A DNA stretch of 64,000 nt. Source: Methanospirillum lacunae. GTDB taxonomy: Archaea; Halobacteriota; Methanomicrobia; Methanomicrobiales; Methanospirillaceae. The position numbers and the translations under genes were made by a program. Positions 48,468 through 56,197 of the stretch are shown piece by piece. The notes under the pieces were generated by a model, which saw only the letters and a program-made list of their open reading frames with translations, was not told the origin of the DNA and searched no databases. The stretch lies in NCBI RefSeq assembly GCF_003173355.1, contig NZ_QGMY01000006.1, positions 248,001 through 312,000 on the forward strand. Reading direction: 5' to 3'. Positions within the stretch are counted from its first letter, which is position 1; each line of letters opens with the position of its first letter.

Positions 48468-48491
48468 TTGCATGGCAAATATTCATATACA
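48468..48491 (+). promoter_or_regulatory. TTGCATGGCAA element plus TATA box, promoter of the PEGA gene
   Basis: TTGCATGGCAA (48468-48478, dyad TTGC-ATG-GCAA) lies six bases before CATATAC. The TATA centre is about 25 nt before the ATG at 48512, so the message should be leaderless. The same element occurs at 53621 and 54825. Confidence 0.65.
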
Positions 48492-48511
48492 GAATTTGTT
48501 GACAATAACAC

Positions 48512-48892
48512 ATGTCACTTCAGTCAGGATTTTTTACTATTGAATATAAAAGACTCCGGGTTGGAGTCTTTGCATTATTACTAATTTTTATAATATGCAG
48601 CATTGGAGGCATGGTTTCTGCTGCCAATCCGGGGTATGGATATTTCAAAGTTGACTCAGCACCCCAAACTGGAGAAGTCATATTTGATGGTAAATCTTAT
48701 GGATACACTCCAGCCTTGATTCAGGTGAATGAGGATTCCTCTCCATCTCATGAAGTAGTTGTAAAAATGGAGGGATATGAGGAATATTCCCAACAGATCT
48801 CGTACAATCCAGGAAGAGGACAAACGGTTCCAATTTCCCTGGATGCCAGCCATACACTTGATCATATCGGGGAATTTTTAAGTCGCCAGTGA
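48512..48892 (+). CDS. PEGA-domain surface protein
   Basis: A 126-residue exported protein: signal peptide with a basic start (KRLRVGVFALLLIFIICSIGGMVSA, about 13-37) followed by one PEGA domain (about 43-110: GYFKVDSAPQTGEVIFDGKSYGYTPALIQV). The PEGA core is the SAPQTGEV variant here. PEGA domains are small beta-sandwiches on archaeal and bacterial cell surfaces, thought to bind other envelope components. The gene has the shared promoter element and a leaderless-type start. Confidence 0.9.
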   Translation: MSLQSGFFTIEYKRLRVGVFALLLIFIICSIGGMVSAANPGYGYFKVDSAPQTGEVIFDGKSYGYTPALIQVNEDSSPSHEVVVKMEGYEEYSQQISYNPGRGQTVPISLDASHTLDHIGEFLSRQ

Positions 48893-49002
48893 CTATCAGC
48901 ACTCCTGACTGATTAACCATCATCAATTTATATGATATATTTTTGAAAAAAGGCAGTATGTATATTTTTATCCGGAATTAGGAATTTGTTGAAGATAATA
49001 AA

Positions 49003-51825
49003 ATGATAATAGATATTATTCAATGTAATGTACATTCACACCACATAGCAGTTCAAAAAATCCTTCATTTTATTTTTATTATTTTCTCATGTTCACTGGT
49101 ATGTGGCACATGTTTTGCTGAAAACCAGACGGCAGTGGACCTTTATACCCAGGGAAACAATCTCGCAAAAAATAGCAAATATCCAGAAGCAATTGAATTA
49201 TACGAAAAAGCAATTTTAATTAATCAGAGTTATCTGGATCCCTGGATGGGAAAAGGGAATGCTTATCTAAATTTAAAGTTATTTAACGATTCTATAGCAG
49301 CATATGATAAAGTCATTGCAATAGATCCCAATAATATCCAGGCATGGAATGGGAGAGGAAACTCCCTGAAAAATATAAACAATTTTGAGGATGCACTTAC
49401 CGCATATAACAAAGTTATTACAATTAATCCGAACCTGACTTCAGGCTATATCAATAAGGCAGGAATTCTTCAAAGTTTGAAACGATACAATGAGTCCATT
49501 CCTCTATATAATCGGGCTATCGAACTAGATCCAAAATCATTGTCAACATACCTTAATAAAGCCAGTGCAATTCAGAAATTAAATAAATATGATGATGCTC
49601 TGGCGGTATATGATCAAGTGCTGGCTCTAAATTCAAGTTATAGCCCTGCTTATACCGGGAAAGCGGGGGTTCTTTCAACACTAAAAAAGTATAACGAAGC
49701 ATTAGATGTTTATGATCATGTTATAAAAAACGATTCAAAATCAATATGGGCGTGGAATAGTCGGGGAGATCTTCTCCAGACGCTTAAGCGATATGATGAA
49801 GCAGTCAGTTCCTATGATCATGCTATTGCGTTGAACGAAACAAATGCTCCTGTATGGAGGAGTAAAGCAAAATGTTTACAAATCCTGAAGAGACCCACAG
49901 AAGCAATGACTGCTCTTGATCAAGCACTAGCAAATAATCCAAATTATTTCGAAGCATGGATGGACAGAGGTAACCTCCAGTTGAATCTTAATAATTACCA
50001 GGGATCTCAGCAATCATTTGATCAGGCAATCAAAATCAATAAAAACGATACTTCTGCCTGGAATGGAAAAGGTCAGGCATTGATGGGATTAGAAAAGTAT
50101 AACGATGCAACAGATGCATTTAGTCAGTGTCTCTCAATAAATCCAAATCTGACAAATGTCCGGAAAAACCTTGAACAGGCTCAGTTTAAGATGTTCCAGA
50201 TCACAAAAAATAGTACATATAATACATCAAACACCCCGGCATCAGGTAATTTTTCAAAGGAAACTGCTTCAATCCCTTCACAAGTCACTGATTCACCTCA
50301 ACCTCATCAGAAAAATGCAATATTTGATCTGATAGATCTTTTTTTTGGGAATAAGCCTGTTATACCAAAAGTAAGGAGTGAGGATTCACCAGATATTCCA
50401 AATCAGGTACGGCTTGTATTACCAGTTGATGTTTCACTCCAGAATAATACTTTTCTGATAACAGATCAGGGGAATCATAGTATTATCATATCTGATTATT
50501 CCGGAAACATCAGACTCATTATTGGTGGACCCAAACAATCAGATCTTTTCACCGAGGTGACAAGTGCAACATTAGATAAACAGGGGAATATTTATGTTCT
50601 TGACGCCGGAGCAAATAAAATATTCAAATTTGATGCCTTGGGTAACATGTTAATTTCCTGGGGATCTCAGGGATCAGATCCAGGTCAATTTAAAAATCCC
50701 AGACATATTGACTATGCACCACGTTCTGATTCGCAGGAAGGGATACTTTCTGTCGCTGATTCAGGAAACAACAGAATTCAACTTTTTGATCTTAATGGAG
50801 AATATCTCTCTTCACTCATCACATTGCAAAAGTCTGATAGTTTCACTTCCAGTGAACCGCATCTAAATCAAAGTAATAATGTAATTGAAAATCATTCATA
50901 CAAAAAAATTATTCCAGAAGAAAAAGCAGTTCCCGCTCTTGCTGAACGAAATTTCAATGTACGCATCAAAGATACTACATATCCTCTATCAGTAATCGTT
51001 GATAGAAGGATATACCTGGGTGCACAAAATTGCAAAAATCTGGATGTAAATATCACGAGTAAAAATCCTGAACAATGGATCCATCTTTTAGAAGGAGCCC
51101 TATCAGATCCCACAACCATTGATACAATTGAAAATATTTCATCCCTCCTTGAAAAATGTTCAGTAGAAAATCAACTTACCGATAGTGAAAACCTCGATCT
51201 TATCACAACTTTTATTCAACAGATACCTTTGGTCAATGAACCTAATACAAGGTATCCTGTTGAAGTTCTTCATGACAAAAAGGCGAGTTCACCAGATAAG
51301 GCCATATTTTTATACGGGCTTCTCTATAAAGCAGGATATGATGTTGTTTTTCTCTCATACCCGGGAACAAACCATTGTGCTGTAGGGATACGATCTGATA
51401 AATCAGTCAATAAACCCGTAATGAAAGAATATACGATTGATAATATGTCATATATCTATGTGAACCCGGATAATCCGGATATTATTGGTAGGATTAACCC
51501 ATCATTGAACAATATTGATCCCTTTATACTACATATTCTCCCACAGGATTCAAAACATTCTCTCATTCTCCCAGAGAGAGAGAAAAGGCTTGCCATTCTT
51601 GAGACATTGAATTCTTCGGTTGAAAAGAAAAAATTCTTGGAGGAAAACAGGGGAAAATACAGCAGTGCAGCAAAAAAACAAGCTCAGACAGACTTGGATA
51701 AACTCAAATCTGTTACAACATATGTTGAAAGTAATACATGGAATACCGAAGGAATATCCATGCGATTAAAAAATTCCAAAGTTGGAGATATTCAATTAAT
51801 GTTTGGAAGTGAATTCAGATCTTAA
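49003..51825 (+). CDS. Secreted TPR-NHL protein with degenerate transglutaminase-like domain
   Basis: A 940-residue exported protein. It has a signal peptide (about 18-40), ten tetratricopeptide repeats (about 42-385, each with the ...AW..KG..L..L..Y..A...YD.AI..(D/N)P.. pattern), a polar linker, about three NHL beta-propeller blades (about 465-605: LITDQGNHSII, IYVLDAGANKIFKFD, LSVADSGNNRIQLFD), and a C-terminal domain aligned to archaeal transglutaminase-like enzymes (RYPVEVL, then GLLYKAGYDVVF, NHCAVGI with H791). The catalytic cysteine position reads A-S-S-P-D-K, so the nucleophile is replaced (S763). It probably acts as a surface scaffold. No Shine-Dalgarno site; a TATA-like element lies about 36 nt upstream. 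Confidence 0.88.
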   Translation: MIIDIIQCNVHSHHIAVQKILHFIFIIFSCSLVCGTCFAENQTAVDLYTQGNNLAKNSKYPEAIELYEKAILINQSYLDPWMGKGNAYLNLKLFNDSIAAYDKVIAIDPNNIQAWNGRGNSLKNINNFEDALTAYNKVITINPNLTSGYINKAGILQSLKRYNESIPLYNRAIELDPKSLSTYLNKASAIQKLNKYDDALAVYDQVLALNSSYSPAYTGKAGVLSTLKKYNEALDVYDHVIKNDSKSIWAWNSRGDLLQTLKRYDEAVSSYDHAIALNETNAPVWRSKAKCLQILKRPTEAMTALDQALANNPNYFEAWMDRGNLQLNLNNYQGSQQSFDQAIKINKNDTSAWNGKGQALMGLEKYNDATDAFSQCLSINPNLTNVRKNLEQAQFKMFQITKNSTYNTSNTPASGNFSKETASIPSQVTDSPQPHQKNAIFDLIDLFFGNKPVIPKVRSEDSPDIPNQVRLVLPVDVSLQNNTFLITDQGNHSIIISDYSGNIRLIIGGPKQSDLFTEVTSATLDKQGNIYVLDAGANKIFKFDALGNMLISWGSQGSDPGQFKNPRHIDYAPRSDSQEGILSVADSGNNRIQLFDLNGEYLSSLITLQKSDSFTSSEPHLNQSNNVIENHSYKKIIPEEKAVPALAERNFNVRIKDTTYPLSVIVDRRIYLGAQNCKNLDVNITSKNPEQWIHLLEGALSDPTTIDTIENISSLLEKCSVENQLTDSENLDLITTFIQQIPLVNEPNTRYPVEVLHDKKASSPDKAIFLYGLLYKAGYDVVFLSYPGTNHCAVGIRSDKSVNKPVMKEYTIDNMSYIYVNPDNPDIIGRINPSLNNIDPFILHILPQDSKHSLILPEREKRLAILETLNSSVEKKKFLEENRGKYSSAAKKQAQTDLDKLKSVTTYVESNTWNTEGISMRLKNSKVGDIQLMFGSEFRS

Positions 51826-51915
51826 ATTTTCTCACTCTGGAGAATTTAGTTGAGTCATTATGAACATCTTTCAAAACACCATTGGTGCTGGTTTGGGAAT
51901 TAAGGGTAAGATATA

Positions 51916-52539
51916 ATGAAAACAAAATTAGTGTGTATAGCAATTATTGTATTAGGTTTACTATCATCTTGTGTTTATGGTGCAGAACTCAATATTTCTC
52001 AGGGAAATATTATCTCAAAATTACCATCACCAGTTGAATCACCCTCATCATCAACAATTACAGGATCAGATTATGTAAATCTGAAAACCATTGAGATTCC
52101 AAGTACTCCTGATAGTAAAACCCCGGTTATCAGATACACAAGTGATAATCTTCCTCCAACAATCAACGGGCTTATAGATCATATCGATTTCCAGACAACA
52201 AAAGATAAGAAAGGGCAGGTGTTTATTTATTTTAAACTCCCGGCCCCGGACGCTTCAGTTAATCAGTCCAGAGAAATTGGTGATTTCATTATCAATAGGA
52301 AAGAGTGGAATGGAGATCGATCTTTAGACTCAATACAAGCAGAAATCTATATTCACTGGGTTGCTGATTCTGCCCGGCCTCTGTTGTCAACAAATCCAGT
52401 TAATGAGCAGTTGTATAACCAGTACGTTATCGGAAGTAGTGACAAACGTCCAAGTCCAATTTACCCCACCCATTTAGGATATAATTATGAAGGGATGGAT
52501 AAGACAAATCTGATGGATCAATTCCTCCTGACTCTGTAA
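51916..52539 (+). CDS. Secreted protein with one copy of an unknown repeated domain
   Basis: A 207-residue exported protein (signal peptide about 1-22). AAGGG lies upstream of its ATG. The mature part carries one copy of a domain also found twice in the next gene: (L/I)IDHIDFQ.TK...GQV..YF, then (D)FI..(R/K).EW.G(D/N).S..SI...I..HW.AD..RP, and finally YVIG..D.RPSP..P.HLGY.Y.GM/L. The family is not known to me. It is probably cotranscribed with the TPR-NHL gene 91 nt upstream. Confidence 0.82.
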   Translation: MKTKLVCIAIIVLGLLSSCVYGAELNISQGNIISKLPSPVESPSSSTITGSDYVNLKTIEIPSTPDSKTPVIRYTSDNLPPTINGLIDHIDFQTTKDKKGQVFIYFKLPAPDASVNQSREIGDFIINRKEWNGDRSLDSIQAEIYIHWVADSARPLLSTNPVNEQLYNQYVIGSSDKRPSPIYPTHLGYNYEGMDKTNLMDQFLLTL

Positions 52540-52610
52540 CATCAATCGTGGGCTTCAGGCATATTGCCAATAAGTCCTATCTCTTTTATAATAATTGTTC
52601 AGGTTTTAAT

Positions 52611-53555
52611 ATGAATAGAAAGACAGGCTTGATATTTATTTCATTCATATTACTCTTATTTTTTATAACTTTCCAAATAGTAACAGATATTCCCCTGTCT
52701 CCATTAGAAAAGGATACAAGTATGTATCACCCAATTTTTCTAAACAAGACAAATGATAACTCTGTTCCGGTAATGGAATATAGGAATCAGGAAATTCCAA
52801 TTTCATTAAAAGGAACAATTGATCATATTGATTTTCAAATTACCAAAAAAAATTCAGGGCAGGTCCTGGTTTACTTTGTTCAAAATCCGGGATTCGTAAG
52901 TCTATCCAAATCACAACTCACATCAGACTTTATTGTCACAAGACCGGAATGGAGTGGAAATTATTCAGAAGAGTCAATTACATCAGTAATTTTTTTTCAA
53001 TGGGCAGAGAACTCAATAAAAGCAGATCCAATTCTCAAACACTTTCTTCCGGTATATGAATACATTTTTCATGAAAAAAATTATTTAAAAATATTGCATC
53101 CGGTTTACATCAGCCAATGGTACAGAGGAGAGGAAAAACCCATAGCCAGATATTTTGGTATGGATTTTTCTAAAGAGATGAGTACATATGTGGATGCGAT
53201 TGAATATCAAAATAATAATCGCGTAGATGCACAGATGTTAATTTATCTGAAAAATATCTGTGGATCAGCATGTTGGGAGTCTTCCAGTAAAATTGCTGAC
53301 TATATTATGAGTAAACCTGAGTGGTCAGGTGACAGGACGAAACTATCTATTACTACTGAAATATTTCTTCATTGGGTAGCCAAAGATATCAGACCGGTGT
53401 TTCAGATTAATTTATTTACTAAGGTTCTGTACAGGCACCTCGTAATTGGAGATGGTGATAGTAGACAAAGTCCGGTATCTCCAATTCACCTTGGATATTA
53501 TTATGCAGGACTTAATGAAACTCCGGTTATGGATCCATTCCTAAAGAGAATATAG
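52611..53555 (+). CDS. Membrane-anchored protein with two copies of the same unknown domain
   Basis: The start is set at the ATG at 52611, whose product begins MNRKTGLIFISFILLLFF; the frame extends upstream to a GTG at 52548. The 314-residue product has an N-terminal hydrophobic anchor or signal and two tandem copies of the domain of the previous gene: copy 1 about residues 52-170 (GTIDHIDFQITKKNSGQVLVYF, PEWSGNYSEESI) and copy 2 about 180-314 (YVDAIEYQNNNRVDAQMLIYL, PEWSGDRTKLSITTEIFLHWVA). Only copy 2 keeps the full YRHLVIGDGDSRQSPVSP end. Function unknown; apparent domain duplication. Confidence 0.82.
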   Translation: MNRKTGLIFISFILLLFFITFQIVTDIPLSPLEKDTSMYHPIFLNKTNDNSVPVMEYRNQEIPISLKGTIDHIDFQITKKNSGQVLVYFVQNPGFVSLSKSQLTSDFIVTRPEWSGNYSEESITSVIFFQWAENSIKADPILKHFLPVYEYIFHEKNYLKILHPVYISQWYRGEEKPIARYFGMDFSKEMSTYVDAIEYQNNNRVDAQMLIYLKNICGSACWESSSKIADYIMSKPEWSGDRTKLSITTEIFLHWVAKDIRPVFQINLFTKVLYRHLVIGDGDSRQSPVSPIHLGYYYAGLNETPVMDPFLKRI

Positions 53556-53620
53556 ATCATATTGCATGAACACAATATTACTTATTTTCGATAATAAAAG
53601 CAAAATTTTCAACATTTCTA

Positions 53621-53643
53621 TTGCATGGCAAATTCTTTTATAT
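53621..53643 (+). promoter_or_regulatory. TTGCATGGCAA element plus TATA box, promoter of the secreted protein
   Basis: TTGCATGGCAA at 53621-53631, then TTTTATAT (53636-53643). Predicted transcription start about 53666, leader about 32 nt. Same element and geometry as at 48468 and 54825. Confidence 0.65.
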
Positions 53644-53697
53644 TGATATTTCCAATTTCACGCAATAGTTATTATTAAAAAACTCAGAGAAATCACA

Positions 53698-54531
53698 ATG
53701 AAAAAGAAATTCTTTTTAATTATCATTTTAGTCCTGTTCATTTGGATATTTGGTCCTGTCATTGCTGACAGACTTCCGGGTCAAGAACCAGAAAACCAAA
53801 TTTTTAGCATTGATACTCTTATCGATGGAACCGGTGTTATTAAAGATAAATCTTCACTAAAATGGGAGATTTCCTCTAGTTATGCTATACCAACAGGCCA
53901 GTTATATCAAAATCAGTCCGTAGCAGAATCCATGTTTCTTGATAGCATTCTTACAAATGGTGGAAAGTTAAGTGAAAATAAAAATTTTGATTTTGATTCC
54001 AAGAGTAAAAGTAATGGGATGTATAATGTAGAGAATGCTAAGGTTCTCACTTATGCTAGTTCTCTTGGTGCCCATATGGTAGGAGAAGATGAATATACAC
54101 TCTCTGTTGCAGGGAGATCGCTTAATTTGGATTCTGATATTAGATGCGTTTTTACAGATCGCAATCTTGTTCTCCCTTCATTTTGCAATATTGTGTCAAC
54201 AAAAAGTAATTTAATTAATGTTAATACTGCTCAGGTTTCTTCCAAAGGTCAGATACGATCAGTTGGAAGTACAAATGTTACTAACGCAGGGTTAAATTTC
54301 CAACTTGCAGTATCCCCGGATGCAAATTCAGGTAGCGGTTTTGCAGATGGTATTGTAAAAACAATATTTGCTGGTAGCATTATGGAAGCCCGTGATGGTG
54401 AATACAGTTCCAATGAAGTTACCTGGAATAAAACAGCGGCTACGAATACCTGGAAAGATACAACTGAAGTTACCAGCGGAATCAAGAACATGCAGAAAGC
54501 ATTCACATATCAATCAGGATTTAGAATCTAA
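53698..54531 (+). CDS. Secreted beta-rich surface protein, paralogue of the gene at 11720
   Basis: A 277-residue exported protein. Signal peptide about 1-23 (KKKFFLIIILVLFIWIFGPVIA), then DRLPGQEPENQIFSIDTLI. Homologous over its length to the product of 11720-12646, keeping both cysteines (IRCVFT, SFCNIV), SPDANSGSGFADG, AGSIMEARDG and TWKDTTEVTSGIKNMQKAF. It ends after YQSGF and lacks the Ala/Ser/Pro-rich tail of the paralogue. A structural surface role is inferred from abundance of beta-prone repeats and the strong dedicated promoter. Confidence 0.87.
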   Translation: MKKKFFLIIILVLFIWIFGPVIADRLPGQEPENQIFSIDTLIDGTGVIKDKSSLKWEISSSYAIPTGQLYQNQSVAESMFLDSILTNGGKLSENKNFDFDSKSKSNGMYNVENAKVLTYASSLGAHMVGEDEYTLSVAGRSLNLDSDIRCVFTDRNLVLPSFCNIVSTKSNLINVNTAQVSSKGQIRSVGSTNVTNAGLNFQLAVSPDANSGSGFADGIVKTIFAGSIMEARDGEYSSNEVTWNKTAATNTWKDTTEVTSGIKNMQKAFTYQSGFRI

Positions 54532-54663
54532 TAAAAATTTTTTATGTATTACAGTAGTGCATCTAATCAATAAGTTACAGATTTCATCTTAATACCATAC
54601 TCAATTATTATTTTTAAAAATAATATTTTTTATATATGAAACTTAATAATTTTGAAAACTGAC

Positions 54664-54750
54664 ATGCCAAATATTGAAAATACAATTACTTCTGGAGAAG
54701 ATGGTTTACTAATAACTTCACTTAAAATCCAATTAATCAAAGTTTCTTAA
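54664..54750 (+). CDS. Possible 28-residue leaderless ORF
   Basis: MPNIENTITSGEDGLLI and about 11 more residues. An extended TATA box is centred about 30 nt before the ATG, the right place for a leaderless message, but coding character cannot be judged at this length. It might also be a remnant. Confidence 0.2.
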   Translation: MPNIENTITSGEDGLLITSLKIQLIKVS

Positions 54751-54824
54751 TTAATTTTTATTTCACTTTAAATTACAACGAAAATATAATAAAAATTTTT
54801 TATTAAATGTTTTTATTTATGAAT

Positions 54825-54846
54825 TTGCATGGCATATCCTTATATA
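54825..54846 (+). promoter_or_regulatory. TTGCATGGCAT element plus TATA box, promoter of the surface-glycan operon
   Basis: TTGCATGGCAT at 54825-54835 and TTATATA at 54840-54846. The predicted start is about 6 nt before the ATG at 54875. Third copy of the element. Confidence 0.65.
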
Positions 54847-54874
54847 TCGATTATGGAAAATATGGCTTAAGTAT

Positions 54875-56098
54875 ATGATATCAGAGACAATTCTTGTTGA
54901 GTCTTCAATATCTAAAAATAAGAATGATTTTCACAATAATAGTAATTCTAATGTATCTAACGAGCATTTATCGATTCAGGATTTAGTTTTTCATCCACTA
55001 CTTTCTCAGGAAAATACTGATATTTTTAAAGATAATCCTGATGATGAGATGAATATTGATAAGAAAAAAAATATCAATTCTGAAAATTTTTCATATCCTG
55101 ATGTTTCCAGAGTATTAGGTTGTATAAATCAGGTTCTTAAGTTAACCCGATATACCCCCCCAAATATTTCTCCTTCTGGGAAAGCTCAAATATGTGATAC
55201 AATTGCAATTATTCCAGCATATAATGAAGAATTAACTATAGGAATGGTTGTAATGCTAAGCCTTCAACATGTAGGGAGAGTTGTTGTAGTAGATGATGGT
55301 TCAATAGATCGCACTGCTGAAATTGCATGGTTATCTGGTGCTGATGTTGTTCGGGTTGAACCAAACAAAGGTAAAGCAAATGCTGTAAAGGTTGGGGTAG
55401 CAAGAGCCCGAGAAATCGGGTGTAATGCACTAGTTATGATCGATGCTGACGGACAACACAATCCAAGTGAGATCCCAGATTTACTTGATCCAATTCTATC
55501 TGGTAATGCTGATCTTGTTATTGGATCCCGATGCCTTAATGGTAATAGTCAAGAAATTCCATCATATCGAAGGTTAGGTCAGATAACACTTGACATTGCA
55601 ACAAACCTTGAATGCTCATACAAATGTACAGATTCCCAATCCGGGTTCCGAGCACTTAGTAAAAAAGCCATTGACAAATTTGACTTTCCATCTGACGGAT
55701 ATAATCTCGAATCAGATATGCTCGAACATTATTCAAGGATTGGGCTAACAATAACTGAAGTACCTATTACAGTACGATACGAAGTACCATTCAAACATAA
55801 GAAGAATCCTCTCAGTCATGGTGCAGATATAATCACTCATATTATCGGGATAATAGGATATCGCAGACCATTACTATCTTTTGGAGTATCTGGATTTACA
55901 TGTGCTTTATTTGGAATTATATTAGGGTTTTTTGCATTTGATCAATATTATTCAACAGGAAAGTTTGTATTTATTTTTACAATGTTTAGTGGTGTATCTA
56001 TGGTTTTAGGATTATTACTTATCACAACGGGTTTGATTCTAAATTCTTTAGTAAAAATTGTCAAAATGGGAGATTTCTCCAATGCTCATAGAATTTAG
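54875..56098 (+). CDS. Membrane-bound family 2 glycosyltransferase (dolichyl-phosphate sugar synthase type)
   Basis: A 407-residue protein. The N-terminal 105 residues are Asn/Ser/Asp-rich and look disordered, which is unusual for the family. The GT-A domain (about 108-325) has IAIIPAYNEELTIG, VVDDGSIDRT, MIDADGQH (metal-binding) and CTDSQSGFRALS. Two or three C-terminal membrane helices follow (about 333-395). It resembles DPM1/AglJ-type enzymes that load a sugar on dolichyl phosphate. First gene of the glycan operon and carries the shared promoter element. Confidence 0.92.
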   Translation: MISETILVESSISKNKNDFHNNSNSNVSNEHLSIQDLVFHPLLSQENTDIFKDNPDDEMNIDKKKNINSENFSYPDVSRVLGCINQVLKLTRYTPPNISPSGKAQICDTIAIIPAYNEELTIGMVVMLSLQHVGRVVVVDDGSIDRTAEIAWLSGADVVRVEPNKGKANAVKVGVARAREIGCNALVMIDADGQHNPSEIPDLLDPILSGNADLVIGSRCLNGNSQEIPSYRRLGQITLDIATNLECSYKCTDSQSGFRALSKKAIDKFDFPSDGYNLESDMLEHYSRIGLTITEVPITVRYEVPFKHKKNPLSHGADIITHIIGIIGYRRPLLSFGVSGFTCALFGIILGFFAFDQYYSTGKFVFIFTMFSGVSMVLGLLLITTGLILNSLVKIVKMGDFSNAHRI

Positions 56099-56197
56099 AA
56101 TCGTTACATAGCCTCTAAGAGAATTTAAGATTATAATTAATGAGATTATTGTCGGGTAATTGTTTACCACAGGTTATTATTAATTTATTGATATAAA

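Larger units (their letters stand above)
48109..48511. other. Divergent A+T-rich regulatory region
   Basis: About 400 bases between DUF1616 (minus) and the PEGA gene (plus). It contains a perfect inverted repeat TTGCCTAA-9-TTAGGCAA (48319-48343), an adjacent hairpin AAAAGTAAT-6-ATTACTTTT (48342-48365), further TTGCC sequences (48429 and about 48452), and the TTGCATGGCAA-TATA promoter element at 48468-48491. No gene was seen. Confidence 0.6.
54532..54874. other. A+T-rich intergenic region before the glycan operon
   Basis: About 340 bases. It contains a possible tiny ORF (54664-54750, see separate entry) with a TATA-like TTTTATATATG about 30 bases before it, T-rich terminator-like stretches after the secreted protein gene, and the shared promoter element at 54825-54846. 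Confidence 0.55.

Noticed and set aside
49100-50200. Direct repeats in DNA suggesting a CRISPR array
   Set aside because: The repetition is at protein level (tetratricopeptide repeats) with degenerate codons; no identical repeat/spacer pattern exists here or elsewhere in the window.
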